DNA of 34,119 nucleotides, taken from the IMG/VR virus record IMGVR_UViG_3300027805_000045, positions 1 to 34,119 of that record; one strand, 5' to 3'. The position numbers were made by a program, and so were the translations under genes. Below, piece by piece: positions 12,682 through 21,813 of this stretch. This DNA comes from a virus. How positions within the stretch are numbered: the stretch's first letter is position 1; the number at the start of each line of letters is the position of its first letter. The notes under the pieces are model-generated. The model saw nothing but the letters and a program-made list of their open reading frames with translations, was not told where the DNA came from and searched no databases.

Positions 12682-13394
12682 CGTGAATGGTATTTACCGC
12701 AATCGTTACACTTATATTGTATCTGCTTCGTTCCACCAGCGGTTATTCTTGTTTTACTTATGACTACGTTATTTGAAGCACACTCGGGGCAAAGCCGCTT
12801 ATCGTTGCTTAAAACAACCCCATAATGCGTTTTAGGAGTATCGTGCAACCTTAGTTCTTTGTGTACCTGTTCTAATAGCTTAACATCTTGCTTACAATAG
12901 TCAATCATCTTAGCCATTGACTTCTCGCACTTATTTAGTACGATATCTTTCCAAAGGTTAAAATCGGTCTTAATCTTCTTTCCTATTCCCAAGAAAGAAG
13001 CAATATAATCCAACCTATTAGAGTTGAAACGAAACTGCCTACGCGATAGCTTTAATGTGTCTATCGTTACGTATTTAGGGAATAATTCTATTCTATGATA
13101 CAGGCACCGAGTGCGCACCCAAGGAAGGTCGAATTTGTCTCCGTTATGACCTACGAGTTCATCGGCTTGGTTAGCCACTTTGATAAACTCCTGTAAAAGT
13201 TTTTTGTCGGATTGGTTTTTATCCCAACTTAAAGAATGTACTTGCTTTTCATCTTCCCACTTATAGCAAATACAAATGATGGAACGTTCTTTAATGATGT
13301 TCGAGTAATCAATCTTTTGTTTGTAGCCAGCCGACCAGAATAGACCGATATTGGGGGATGTCTCAATATCAAAGTAGAGCCGCTTTCGTTTCAT
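12678..13394 (-). CDS. DEDDy 3'-5' exonuclease with zinc ribbon, 238 aa
   Basis: All three exonuclease motifs are visible: FDIET (8-12, D9 and E11), HNGDKFD (83-89) and DYCKQD (165-170, with Y166 and D170, hence the DEDDy type). The C-terminal 40 residues add a zinc ribbon with CPEC (202-205) and CNDC (229-232), which may bind DNA or a partner. The family removes nucleotides from 3' ends. No DNA polymerase gene is seen, so it would act as a separate nuclease in recombination or host DNA breakdown. It lies after the lysis genes, an unusual place for a DNA enzyme, and overlaps the MazG-like gene by 4 bp. Confidence 0.85.
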   Translation of the reverse strand: MKRKRLYFDIETSPNIGLFWSAGYKQKIDYSNIIKERSIICICYKWEDEKQVHSLSWDKNQSDKKLLQEFIKVANQADELVGHNGDKFDLPWVRTRCLYHRIELFPKYVTIDTLKLSRRQFRFNSNRLDYIASFLGIGKKIKTDFNLWKDIVLNKCEKSMAKMIDYCKQDVKLLEQVHKELRLHDTPKTHYGVVLSNDKRLCPECASNNVVISKTRITAGGTKQIQYKCNDCGKYHSR

Positions 13395-13416
13395 ATATGT
13401 AAGTAGGTATTGTTGA

Positions 13417-13887
13417 CTATTTTGCTAACTCAAAGTGCATCCAGTCGTAATCTTTTTCTACTCCATAGGAAATAAAATCATTCGCGTAAAAAATATCAAT
13501 CATCGCTTTGTACTCAGGCTTGCTAAATTGAGCAATAGGCTTTTTAACCTTTAACCCGTTACGTGCTGGGTCTAAATCAATAGCTATACCAAAAGCGTGC
13601 CTACTCCATTTTGTTTTAGAGCCTCGCATTGTTCTTACGTTCACACACCCCCCAAATAAGTCAATACCTAATCGTTGCAGTTCGGTTAACCCATACTGAG
13701 CCAAAAGTTGATTAAATACATTCGTGAAGTTATCGGCAGCCAGTTCGTGGCATTGCATCTTTTGTACCTTAACCTTGGTATCCCAAGCTATCCGCATCGG
13801 GTAGGGTAAACCGATTATCGTAAAGTTATCGGGATTGCCAGCCGTTCCGTATTTGCTAACGATTTGAGCATCGGTTAAGAGTGCCAT
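13417..13887 (-). CDS. Endolysin, M15-family peptidase, 156 aa
   Basis: The metal site of M15 D-Ala-D-Ala or L-Ala-D-Glu peptidases is clear. SRHAFGIAIDLDP (95-107) supplies H97 and D104, and DWMHFE (148-153) supplies H151. It cuts peptide cross-bridges of the cell wall at the end of infection. No signal peptide is visible, so it needs a holin for export. Its start overlaps the spanin gene end by 13 bp and it follows the two holin candidates, a normal lysis cassette order. The first 30 residues may be a short substrate-binding lead. Confidence 0.88.
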   Translation of the reverse strand: MALLTDAQIVSKYGTAGNPDNFTIIGLPYPMRIAWDTKVKVQKMQCHELAADNFTNVFNQLLAQYGLTELQRLGIDLFGGCVNVRTMRGSKTKWSRHAFGIAIDLDPARNGLKVKKPIAQFSKPEYKAMIDIFYANDFISYGVEKDYDWMHFELAK

Positions 13888-14342
13888 GCTATTATTTTTA
13901 GTATAGGTTTATAGAGTAGCCGAATAGAAATAACGAGTAAAAGCAAAATAAGCCAATTTAAGCGGCTTTTAGCTTTAGCCTTATATTCCTCTGTCTTTTC
14001 GGTTTGAACGGCTAATTTCGCCTCTAATAGCTTTATACGGGCATTATCAACCACTACTTGATTGATAGTATCTCTTATCCTAATGGTTTTTACTATCTTT
14101 TTTGTAAGTGGGAGCCTAAGTGTATCGGTATGGAAAACATCGCGGATAATATCCGCACCCCTTTGGTAAAAGGTATCGTAAGTGATTAAGGTATCGCTTT
14201 TGGTTTGGATGATGGTATCGTTTGCGCAATACCCCGAAGAAACAACAATCTCGGCAACGGCATCCAATTTTTGCTTATCGCGTAAAACCTGTTTTACAGG
14301 GTTACAAGACAAAAATAATAAACTAAGCAGTAGTATCCGCAT
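13875..14342 (-). CDS. Unimolecular spanin-like protein, 155 aa
   Basis: Starting at the ATG at 14342, the N-terminus is a lipoprotein signal (MRILLLSLLFLSC, lipidated Cys 13). A charged, probably coiled-coil middle follows, and a C-terminal membrane helix (WLILLLLVISIRLLY) ends the protein. This is the layout of a one-piece spanin: anchored in the outer membrane at one end and the inner membrane at the other, fusing them in the last step of lysis. An in-frame ATG at 14381 would bury the signal, so the inner start is chosen. It overlaps the holin candidate by 20 bp and the endolysin by 13 bp. Confidence 0.75.
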   Translation of the reverse strand: MRILLLSLLFLSCNPVKQVLRDKQKLDAVAEIVVSSGYCANDTIIQTKSDTLITYDTFYQRGADIIRDVFHTDTLRLPLTKKIVKTIRIRDTINQVVVDNARIKLLEAKLAVQTEKTEEYKAKAKSRLNWLILLLLVISIRLLYKPILKIIAWHS

Positions 14343-14526
14343 CGCTGAAAAAGTTTGAGATAAACTTACCCACGACCGCAATAACCATAATAATCGTACC
14401 CGCTAACGGATGACCATTCAAAATAACAATAGAAGCACCGAAGGTGCCCGAAGCCGCTAAACTATCCCCGAAGATTCTTATTCTTTTGGGAGTAGGCTTA
14501 AAATATTCTTTTAATCCTATTTTCAT
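14323..14526 (-). CDS. Holin candidate, two membrane segments, 67 aa
   Basis: Two hydrophobic segments (about residues 23-37 and 41-58) are joined by a short turn (NGHPL), with a basic N-terminus and an acidic C-terminal tail. The size and place between a membrane/coiled-coil gene and the spanin and endolysin genes fit a class II holin. No sequence family is recognised, so the call is by layout. Confidence 0.65.
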   Translation of the reverse strand: MKIGLKEYFKPTPKRIRIFGDSLAASGTFGASIVILNGHPLAGTIIMVIAVVGKFISNFFSDADTTA

Positions 14527-14741
14527 TCTCTGTCTTGTTTGTTTTGTAATTGAATAGAAAGCTGGTTTAATTGTTGTGTAATTAAATCCAACTTCCTTGA
14601 GATTTGGTCATCTTGCTTTTCAACTACGTTCACTCTAATTTCTAATTCTTTAAGTTTCAAAGAAACCTTAACATAAATGCCAATCAAGCCACCAATAATG
14701 ATGATGGCTTGACCAGCGATAAATAACATTACTTGCGTCAT
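14523..14741 (-). CDS. Membrane-anchored coiled-coil protein, lysis-linked, 72 aa
   Basis: One N-terminal membrane helix (MLFIAGQAIIIIGGLIGIYV) is followed by a coiled coil to the end (VEKQDDQISRKLDLITQQL). The layout resembles XhlA-type proteins that accompany holins. It overlaps both neighbours by 4 bp. It may be a holin partner or a second holin. Confidence 0.6.
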   Translation of the reverse strand: MTQVMLFIAGQAIIIIGGLIGIYVKVSLKLKELEIRVNVVEKQDDQISRKLDLITQQLNQLSIQLQNKQDRE

Positions 14742-15148
14742 TTCGAATCTATCAAACTGAATAATGCAGGGTAATATTCGTCGGTTTCTACACTCTCAAG
14801 GTGTTCCAATTTGAGGTCTGCACCCCAAAGTTCGCTTACGTTGATTTCTTTTTCAGCCGTTAGCAAATCAAAATGTTCTTTGTTAAAGTCGGCAACCTTT
14901 TCGGAAGCAATTTCAATCATGCCTTCCTTTTCCTCGCCATGCTTCTTGAAAAGTTCACTCTTGGCTTCTTCGTAAAGTTTCAGTTCTTCACTTACTACTT
15001 TGTTCAGTCGTTGCAAGTAAACCTTCGTTTTCAAAGACATTTTCTGTTTTAACATACCTTGAGAAAGAACCTCGGTGCTTTCCCCTTGTCTTGTTACTCC
15101 GTTAAGTTCGTAATAGAGTGCGATTACTTCGTGTAGTTTCAGATTCAT
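14738..15148 (-). CDS. Unknown helical protein before the lysis genes, 136 aa
   Basis: The product is highly charged and helical, with coiled-coil-like stretches from about 35 to 95, and an acidic end. I do not recognise a domain. It lies between the tail-fibre group and the lysis group and overlaps the next gene by 4 bp. It could be a fibre chaperone or an early lysis factor; neither is shown by sequence. Confidence 0.6.
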   Translation of the reverse strand: MNLKLHEVIALYYELNGVTRQGESTEVLSQGMLKQKMSLKTKVYLQRLNKVVSEELKLYEEAKSELFKKHGEEKEGMIEIASEKVADFNKEHFDLLTAEKEINVSELWGADLKLEHLESVETDEYYPALFSLIDSK

Positions 15149-15168
15149 AGGTTTTTATTTTATATAGA

Positions 15169-15507
15169 TTATTCTTGATTATTTACCCAAGGCAAGCCAA
15201 GATTCACAATCGGTGGGTTCTTTTGGTTTTCAATTTGCGAATCGATGTTTGCTTTTAACGAAGTTACATCTAAGCCATCTTCGAGCCAAGAAATAACTTG
15301 TTCCTCGGTCAAATCTGGGTAGGCGGTAAAGTCGGTTCCAGAAGGGGTTCCACAAGCCATAGAAGAATACACATCGGCAAAGTAGGTCTTATCTCCTACC
15401 ACCTCGGTTCCCTGATACCTCCAATGGATTGTTTTAATAACATCGTGCAATTCCCCATCTTGAGGGGCGGTGTCTAATTGGGCGATAACCCAGTTGTAAT
15501 TTGTCAT
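15169..15507 (-). CDS. Tail-fibre-linked accessory protein, 112 aa
   Basis: An N-terminal beta-rich half with W-rich strands (WVIAQLDTAP, IHWRYQG) leads to a PDLTEEQVISWLED helix, and a C-terminal segment ends NLGLPWVNNQ. I recognise this order from small proteins downstream of phage tail-fibre genes, likely fibre chaperones or fibre-bound caps. It directly follows the long fibre gene. Confidence 0.65.
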   Translation of the reverse strand: MTNYNWVIAQLDTAPQDGELHDVIKTIHWRYQGTEVVGDKTYFADVYSSMACGTPSGTDFTAYPDLTEEQVISWLEDGLDVTSLKANIDSQIENQKNPPIVNLGLPWVNNQE

Positions 15508-15519
15508 TTTATTTTATTT

Positions 15520-18500
15520 TTAATTTGCGGTTACTAATCCAACATAATATGCTACTCCATCAATTTCAACTTGTGCATATCCATAATGTGAAACAGAGGT
15601 TACTGTTGCTGCACCAAGTTTCCAAGGCTTCTTTGTTCCCCCACTTGGGTCTCCTGTCTGTATTGAGCCTGTTGCTATTTGTACATCCCCCCCACTTGTT
15701 ATTCTCATTCGCTCGGTGTCGCTTCCCGGATTAGTATAAAATACCATTGGAGTATTACCTCTTGCTAATAAAGACATTTCAGTTGAAGATGCCTGTATTC
15801 TTGCATAAGAAGTACCGCCTGCCTGCATTTCAATTAATGATGAATTTGTTCCATTAATTGTTAATGTTGTAAAGTTTGTTATTGCTAATGGAGAACTGCT
15901 ACCAATCCCTACATTCCCCCCACTTGTTATTCTCATCTTTTCGCCATTACTACCACCCGTAGCAAATGTCATAGCATTTGTTCCATGATTGTATGCTATT
16001 GAACCATTTGGTGTTCCGCTATCTGCTTCATCAAAATCAATATAACTTAATGCACTTGCCCCTGCTTTTATTCTCATTCCTACATCAGCAGAACCTGATA
16101 AAGAAAGTGGTGCGTTGGGGTTAGTCGTACCTATACCTACATTTCCCCCACTTGTTATTATCATTCGCTCGGTATTTGAAGTCCCAAGTACTAAGGCACT
16201 TGCTCCCCCATTCCACACATAAGCATTATTTTGCAAAGGAGTATTAGCTACGGCACTTCCCCCAACACCTACATACATAGTTGCAGTAGAATTTGCGTTT
16301 GTAATGTTTACTGTTGAATAAGATGTTGTTCCATCGTTGTTAACTCTTACTTTATCTACTCCCGAATTGCTTGTTGTACCAATGAGTACATTCCCCCCAC
16401 TTGTTATTCTCATTCGCTCGGTAGGGGCTGTATTTGTAGTCACATCTCTGGTTGCAAAATATAAAATACCTTTAGTGCTTGCAGTCGCATCGGTTGTTTG
16501 ATAACCTATAACTGCTGGTTGTGTTGTTGCACCAACATATCCGAAACCTATTTCAGTTCTTTCATTTACCCCACCTCTTAAATCATTTAATATTAATCTT
16601 CTTGATTCTCCAAGTGTAGATAAATTTTGATTAAATGCAAGCTCTAAAATTGATTGACTGTTAGGGGAAGTCGTACCAATACCTACGTTGCCACTTCCTA
16701 AAATGGTCATTCTTGGAGTAGTAGGATTTCCCGTAGCAGTTGTACTACTTAAAAACTCCAAAGTTCCTGCTGCCGAATAGTTATTATGAATCATCCAAGA
16801 CCTTGAATTTGTTGGGTCACTTGGTGAACTTCTTACTTTTAAGGATATACCTGACGCATCGTTATCTGAAGAAGTTATGCTTACATTTCCAATGTTTGCA
16901 TTTACTGCACTTACAATGTTTAATGCTGTTGTTGGGTTAGTTGTACCTATACCTACGTTGCCACCACTTGTTATTCTCATTCGCTCCCCTGTTCCTGTTG
17001 CATTATCTCTTGTTAAAAAAGCTAAATATCCAGCAGCATTTCCAGCGGTTGAGTTTTCTTTTTTACCAGTAATATTTGCAAAAGGTATGTATAATGATGT
17101 CCCATTGTAATAGCCACCTAAACCAAGACTTCCCCCAACATCAACAGCAGCAGTTTCGGTAGTATATACATTTATGTTTCCTTGTGAGCTTGTTAAGGAA
17201 TTATTTGAACCCCAAACTGTAAGTTTATTGTCTGGGTTAGTTGTACCTACACCAAGATTTCCCGAAGCATCCAAGGTCATAGCTTGTGTAAACGTGATAG
17301 AGTTTCCTGCGGTGCCTGAGGGGGCATTGTACCAACGATGTTCGCCACCTTGTTGTGCATATATTAATGAAAAATCACTATTAATATACTTGTTATTAGT
17401 GCCATCATCATAATAGTTTGTTCCAAAGAAGGCATCATTTCCTACATTTGTAGAAACCGATGTTACACCTATTTGAGCGGCTGTACGACCCGCACCTGCT
17501 ACCCACGCACTTGGTGTTACTCCTAAACCTAAGTTGCCAGAGGCATCAAGGGTCATTTTTTGTGCATTGCTAATATTCCAATTGTGAGCCGTTGGAGTAG
17601 CTTGGTACATTGTGTTCTGCGAATTATCTAATAATATAAAACCACTCGCAGCAGATACCATATATAATGAAGCATCTGAACTTCTATTTAATAAACCAAC
17701 AGTTGGGAAACCGCTTGAAGCACTTAATGTAAAACTTCCACCTATTGTAACAGTTGCACCATTATCTTGAACAATACTATTCCCTATTGCACTTGAACTT
17801 GTAAACTTAGGTATATAGTTGGTAGTGCCTGAGATAGAGGTAGAAGCAGCCGCACCAATGTCGGATAAAACCTCTGCTCCCGTTCTGTATTTAATTACTC
17901 CACTATCAGAAACTAAAAACTTATCGGTATCAGTAGTGGCATTTGCTATTACAGAAATTGTTACGTTACCAGAAGTGTCTATACTTAACCTCGAAAGCGA
18001 TTCCGTTCCAAATGATAATGGCGCACTATTCAATGAAAATATCTGCGCATTTGAACTCGTAGCGGAAAGTTCTAAAAACCTACCCGTAATGCTATTTGAT
18101 GTATTACCAAGCGCAATAATCGAACCTACCGTACCCCTTAAATCAAGAGCAGTATAGTTACTCGAACCACCAAAAGGAGTAATAGTTCCAATACCAATAG
18201 CAAATGTACCTTCATACATTATGGAATTTCCTATTGCACTTGTTCCAGTAAATTTTGGTATATAATTCGTAGTACCTGTTCCCGTTACTGGGTTTGTTAA
18301 AACCGCTTGGTATTGCGGAATATTTAACGTATTCCCGACCAAAGTTGCAGCACCGCTTGTGCCTGTCGTAGTAAGAGTTAAAGCACCCTGACCACCAATA
18401 TCACTCAATACTTCGCTTCCTGTTCTAAAGTTTACAACATTGCTTCCGTTGAGAACAAGGAATTTATCGGTATCTACACCCGCATTTGAAACACTCGTTA

Positions 18501-18711
18501 AGGTAAGATTATTCGAAAAGGTTTTTGCACCGCTAATGGTTTGTGCAGTAGATAAAGTTACGTACCCATCCGCGATGTCGGTTTCAATGATAGTCGCTAA
18601 CGAAGTAATAGTACACTTATAGGAATAACCCGATGAAGGGTCTCCCACTAACATTAAATCACTTAAACTTGGGGTTCGCGTTGAAAGTTCGGATATCTTT
18701 TTATTAGCCAT
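15520..18711 (-). CDS. Long repeat-rich tail fibre, 1063 aa
   Basis: The N-terminus (MANKKISELSTRTPSLSDLMLVGDP) is a typical virion-attachment lead. The rest is built of repeated beta units: MRITSGGNVGIGTTNP recurs several times, MTLDASGNLGLG and its variant appear twice, and a TDKFLV...EVLSDIG unit is duplicated near the N-terminus. Such Gly/Asn/Thr repeats form elongated trimeric fibres. The C-terminal 50 residues (KKPWKLGAATVTSVS and on) are distinct and may be the receptor-contacting or trimer-capping end. No intramolecular chaperone peptidase is visible. It probably binds the host surface. Near-identical DNA repeats inside the gene could let its length change by recombination. Confidence 0.82.
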   Translation of the reverse strand: MANKKISELSTRTPSLSDLMLVGDPSSGYSYKCTITSLATIIETDIADGYVTLSTAQTISGAKTFSNNLTLTSVSNAGVDTDKFLVLNGSNVVNFRTGSEVLSDIGGQGALTLTTTGTSGAATLVGNTLNIPQYQAVLTNPVTGTGTTNYIPKFTGTSAIGNSIMYEGTFAIGIGTITPFGGSSNYTALDLRGTVGSIIALGNTSNSITGRFLELSATSSNAQIFSLNSAPLSFGTESLSRLSIDTSGNVTISVIANATTDTDKFLVSDSGVIKYRTGAEVLSDIGAAASTSISGTTNYIPKFTSSSAIGNSIVQDNGATVTIGGSFTLSASSGFPTVGLLNRSSDASLYMVSAASGFILLDNSQNTMYQATPTAHNWNISNAQKMTLDASGNLGLGVTPSAWVAGAGRTAAQIGVTSVSTNVGNDAFFGTNYYDDGTNNKYINSDFSLIYAQQGGEHRWYNAPSGTAGNSITFTQAMTLDASGNLGVGTTNPDNKLTVWGSNNSLTSSQGNINVYTTETAAVDVGGSLGLGGYYNGTSLYIPFANITGKKENSTAGNAAGYLAFLTRDNATGTGERMRITSGGNVGIGTTNPTTALNIVSAVNANIGNVSITSSDNDASGISLKVRSSPSDPTNSRSWMIHNNYSAAGTLEFLSSTTATGNPTTPRMTILGSGNVGIGTTSPNSQSILELAFNQNLSTLGESRRLILNDLRGGVNERTEIGFGYVGATTQPAVIGYQTTDATASTKGILYFATRDVTTNTAPTERMRITSGGNVLIGTTSNSGVDKVRVNNDGTTSYSTVNITNANSTATMYVGVGGSAVANTPLQNNAYVWNGGASALVLGTSNTERMIITSGGNVGIGTTNPNAPLSLSGSADVGMRIKAGASALSYIDFDEADSGTPNGSIAYNHGTNAMTFATGGSNGEKMRITSGGNVGIGSSSPLAITNFTTLTINGTNSSLIEMQAGGTSYARIQASSTEMSLLARGNTPMVFYTNPGSDTERMRITSGGDVQIATGSIQTGDPSGGTKKPWKLGAATVTSVSHYGYAQVEIDGVAYYVGLVTAN
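15687..16986 (-). repeat. Five near-identical DNA repeats inside the tail fibre gene
   Basis: On the plus strand the unit CCACTTGTTATTCTCAT, usually extended by TCGCTC, occurs at 15692, 15920, 16148, 16397 and 16964, mostly after a C-run. Each encodes the MRITSGGNV motif. Spacing between copies is about 228, 228, 249 and 567 bases. The identity is at DNA level as well as protein level, which suggests recent duplication or recombination. Confidence 0.8.
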
Positions 18712-18733
18712 TGTAACTTTTTAATATATAGAA

Positions 18734-19180
18734 TTAAGCGGGATATTGGAATGTTGTCGGCACAACACATCTATTTGCCGTATAGGGTAAATCTATTGTA
18801 ATATCGGCTCGAACACCAGCCAATAAATCGGGAGTATCTTCGGTAAAGAAATTCAAGGTAGCACTCAAGCCTTCATCGAACTCAAAATTGTTATACCTTA
18901 ACTGCGCAATAATGTCTTGGCAGATTTCTAATTGGTCGCTCAATACCTCGGTCTCGTTAGTATCTTCGGGTAACATCCTATCAAAGAAATACAAAGAAAA
19001 ATTTAAGACAACACTTTTCTCTTGTATGTTTCCACCTGTTAAATCAAAAAACAACGAAGGATAGATATTTTCCGTACCTCTCGATAGGTAATCACTTAGG
19101 TCTCCGAAGTACACACTTTTTATCTGCTCGTGTGCGTTCGCCACATTTGTTATCGTGGTTACTACTTGGTTTAAGGTCAT
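18734..19180 (-). CDS. Tail-completion or head-tail connector protein candidate, 148 aa
   Basis: Alpha-beta protein with an N-terminal helix (LNQVVTTITNVANAHEQI) followed by strands and a central helix (SDQLEICQDIIAQLRY). The order helix-strands-helix-strands resembles tail-terminator or connector proteins of siphophages. It lies between the connector-like gene at 19237 and the fibre, close to the portal, which supports that group. No specific family motif is visible. Confidence 0.55.
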   Translation of the reverse strand: MTLNQVVTTITNVANAHEQIKSVYFGDLSDYLSRGTENIYPSLFFDLTGGNIQEKSVVLNFSLYFFDRMLPEDTNETEVLSDQLEICQDIIAQLRYNNFEFDEGLSATLNFFTEDTPDLLAGVRADITIDLPYTANRCVVPTTFQYPA

Positions 19181-19236
19181 TCTCTTGTTTTTGTAAGAAG
19201 ATTTTTAACTTCTTTTGATTTTTTAATGAATAGGTC

Positions 19237-19827
19237 TTATTCGCCACAGCAACGATTTATGTTACCTTGATATTTTTCTTCAAAAGACATTCCCTTGCAA
19301 TTATCATCATCGCCTAACCAAATTGAAGTAGTGTAGGCTTGTCTTTCGGGAACGATTGTATCGTACGTAGAGCCGGGATTATTGTATTCTGGGAACGTAT
19401 TAAACCCACTTCTATCTAAAAGATATTTTACTAATCTTTGTTTGTAGAACTCGGCTCTTGTCTTATATCTATCGGCTACATCAATCAATTCCGCAGCACT
19501 TGGATTTTCTTGCCCTTCGCCCGTTTTTCTAATCAATCCCTTGTTGTAAAACTGATAACTCAACCCCATAGGAAGTTCGCTCATCACATAATACACTAAC
19601 GTAGGGGTAATGTATGTATCTAATAGGTTGCTTTCTACTTGCGTTAAGTTATTGTTTTGAATCCCATCTTGCAACCTTTCATATAAAGCCGTTCCCAAAG
19701 CGGGAAGGATATACATATCTTGGGCCGTTAAAATCTCTGGATTCACTAACTTTTCATCGGTGTTAAAGTGCAATCCTGTTCTATCTTTTATTGTATCAAC
19801 CGAGATAAATAATATATTTCTACTCAT
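19237..19827 (-). CDS. Head-completion/connector-like protein, 196 aa
   Basis: The N-terminal half (LVNPEILTAQDMYILPALGTALYERLQDG) follows a pattern I associate with the DUF6712-type proteins of Bacteroidota phages, which sit beside the portal and are thought to be head-tail connector parts. The second half is helical with TRAEFYKQRLVKYLLD, ending in a Cys-containing tail (NINRCCGE). It lies 3 bp after the portal stop, consistent with a connector role. Confidence 0.65.
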   Translation of the reverse strand: MSRNILFISVDTIKDRTGLHFNTDEKLVNPEILTAQDMYILPALGTALYERLQDGIQNNNLTQVESNLLDTYITPTLVYYVMSELPMGLSYQFYNKGLIRKTGEGQENPSAAELIDVADRYKTRAEFYKQRLVKYLLDRSGFNTFPEYNNPGSTYDTIVPERQAYTTSIWLGDDDNCKGMSFEEKYQGNINRCCGE

Positions 19828-19830
19828 CGT

Positions 19831-21813
19831 TTATTTTTTAATAACTACTACTGCGTTCCAAGTGTGTCTGCATTTAGGGGAGTGTATTCCAGTATCGGGG
19901 ATTGTCCACCAACCGCCAGCACGAGCAAAAACATCATATCCTAATCTTGCAGAGATTTGCTCAATCTCGCCACGAGTATATACTTTTTGCATAGCCATTA
20001 ACTTTTGGCAAAAAGGTCTTGATGTCTTAATGTTTCTATCTTCAGCATCGGTTCTCAAATAATCCCACGAATATTCATACCGAACTAAAAAGGTTGTCTT
20101 TACAGGCTCATCAATAACCTTATTCAAAGGCTTCAATAACTTGCTGACCTTTGTTTCCGCATCGTAACTCAAAATATCAAGCGCAACCAATTTATTTATT
20201 CTATTCAAAACATCGGTTTCTTCAACCTCTAAAGCCTTGGCAATATCCTCGGGTGGAATACGTTTGTTTTTAGCGATTGTATCAAGGATTTTCTTATCCA
20301 AGGTATCATCTACCACTTCATCTCTGAAAGCCAATTCTTGCGCCTCTAAATCGCCTACAAACACCTTTCTGCGCGACACCACCTTATAGCTATCGGAATC
20401 TTCCCCAAATTGAGCGAACACATTCAACGTACTATCTATATCATCGAATCTTTGCTCATAAGAATCATCGCCAAGCCAAGTATTAACGGCATCATCATCT
20501 AATCCATACCCTTGCTTTAACATCGATATAGCTTGCTCGCGGCTTATCTTACCCTTATTGTACTCGCGAATAATCCTTTGAAAGTTCTGCCATTCCCTAC
20601 CCTTCATACCTTTCAAATGCTCGTTTACCATCGCTTGCGTAGGCTCTGGTGTAGTAACATTTGTATATTGCGTAGGGTCAATGCCAATCTTTTCAAGAAT
20701 CCATTCCTTCGGTGCGTTAGCAGCAATCACCGCCTCGCTAAACTCAAACCCTATCGGTTCAACGGGTTTGATATACAAATCCGAACTAACACCATTAATC
20801 TTAGCTAACTTATTAAACAAACTTTCTAAGAATTGTTGCTTGTCGTTTACATAAGTATTCTTAAACACTTCGTAGCCATCACGAATCTCACTACGAGTAC
20901 CCAAAGAACCTTCAACCAAAATACCAAACAAAGAAGGAGTGGTAATCTGATGACCTGCAAAAATGTTTTGCTGAATCATACCATCTACTTGATTGAAATC
21001 TTCTTTAGTCAAATCTGAAGCACCCAAATCCTCAACGGCTGGCTTTTTAGCTATATCGCTAACAAAAGAAAGTATAAATTTCTTTCCATCACTACCCGAA
21101 AACCTATCGGTAAATCTTCTTTCGATATTTCTTTTCTCATCAGGCGAAGGCTCGCCATTTGGAAGGGTAATAAGTTTACTTGCAGAAAACCCTGTTTGCG
21201 CATTACCCAAAACGTGGCGAGAAACCTCTACATCACTTTCAATATAATTCAACGCACCAATGTAAGAAGGCAAAGCATACGTATCTAATCCGGGGCGATA
21301 TTCCTTAACATAAAGAATCTGCTTGCCTACTTTATTTCCCGTATTATATGCAGGGATAACTTCTATTTCCTCTTTTCTATCTTGCCAATTACTTTTATAG
21401 AAGAATTGCGTATTGTCTTTTGTAGAACGCAGTTTGGTATAATCTATATGAGAAATACTTGCAATCTTACCGCCAATTTGTGACCAGATAATCTCTAAGT
21501 ACGCACCACCGAAAACCTCAATATCAATAGATACCTTACGAGTTAAATCGTTTAGATTCTCATACGGATTCGGTCTATTAATAAAGGTTTCAGCCGTAGC
21601 ATCATCTTCTTTAGATGCCCAACCATTTCCTGTAATGTAGTTTACCTTACCGCGTACAATAGCATTGTGCTTTGCACTTTTATTGTATAAATCCAAAAGG
21701 TAATTAGGGTAATCGTTCTTTTCGCCAAATTCGATATACCCTTGCCCTTTCTTTTCTCTATACTCAGGCTGCTTTGCCTCTGCAAAGTTCAATATGATAA
21801 TATTATCCATCAT
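19831..21813 (-). CDS. Portal protein fused to a MuF-like C-terminal domain, 660 aa
   Basis: Residues 1 to about 400 look like a portal: helix-rich, with KNDYPNYLLDLYNKSAKHNAI near the start, a beta-hairpin region, and the FAGHQITTPSLFG and EGSLGTRSEI segments typical of portals. Residues about 505-560 read as a winged-helix segment (IPPEDIAKALEVEETDVLNR). The last 70 residues hold RPFCQKLM and end in SPKCRHTW (645-652), a Cys/His pattern like that of head-morphogenesis (MuF/gp7) proteins. At 660 residues it is longer than most portals, in line with a fusion. Portals form the ring through which DNA enters the head. Confidence 0.8.
   Translation of the reverse strand: MMDNIIILNFAEAKQPEYREKKGQGYIEFGEKNDYPNYLLDLYNKSAKHNAIVRGKVNYITGNGWASKEDDATAETFINRPNPYENLNDLTRKVSIDIEVFGGAYLEIIWSQIGGKIASISHIDYTKLRSTKDNTQFFYKSNWQDRKEEIEVIPAYNTGNKVGKQILYVKEYRPGLDTYALPSYIGALNYIESDVEVSRHVLGNAQTGFSASKLITLPNGEPSPDEKRNIERRFTDRFSGSDGKKFILSFVSDIAKKPAVEDLGASDLTKEDFNQVDGMIQQNIFAGHQITTPSLFGILVEGSLGTRSEIRDGYEVFKNTYVNDKQQFLESLFNKLAKINGVSSDLYIKPVEPIGFEFSEAVIAANAPKEWILEKIGIDPTQYTNVTTPEPTQAMVNEHLKGMKGREWQNFQRIIREYNKGKISREQAISMLKQGYGLDDDAVNTWLGDDSYEQRFDDIDSTLNVFAQFGEDSDSYKVVSRRKVFVGDLEAQELAFRDEVVDDTLDKKILDTIAKNKRIPPEDIAKALEVEETDVLNRINKLVALDILSYDAETKVSKLLKPLNKVIDEPVKTTFLVRYEYSWDYLRTDAEDRNIKTSRPFCQKLMAMQKVYTRGEIEQISARLGYDVFARAGGWWTIPDTGIHSPKCRHTWNAVVVIKK

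Noticed and set aside
15687-16986. Regular repeats as a CRISPR array
   Set aside because: Unit spacing is about 228 bases or more and the repeats are coding, so they do not fit repeat-spacer structure.
16740-18622. Several plus-strand frames within the tail fibre
   Set aside because: They mirror the fibre repeats on the opposite strand and carry no family pattern.
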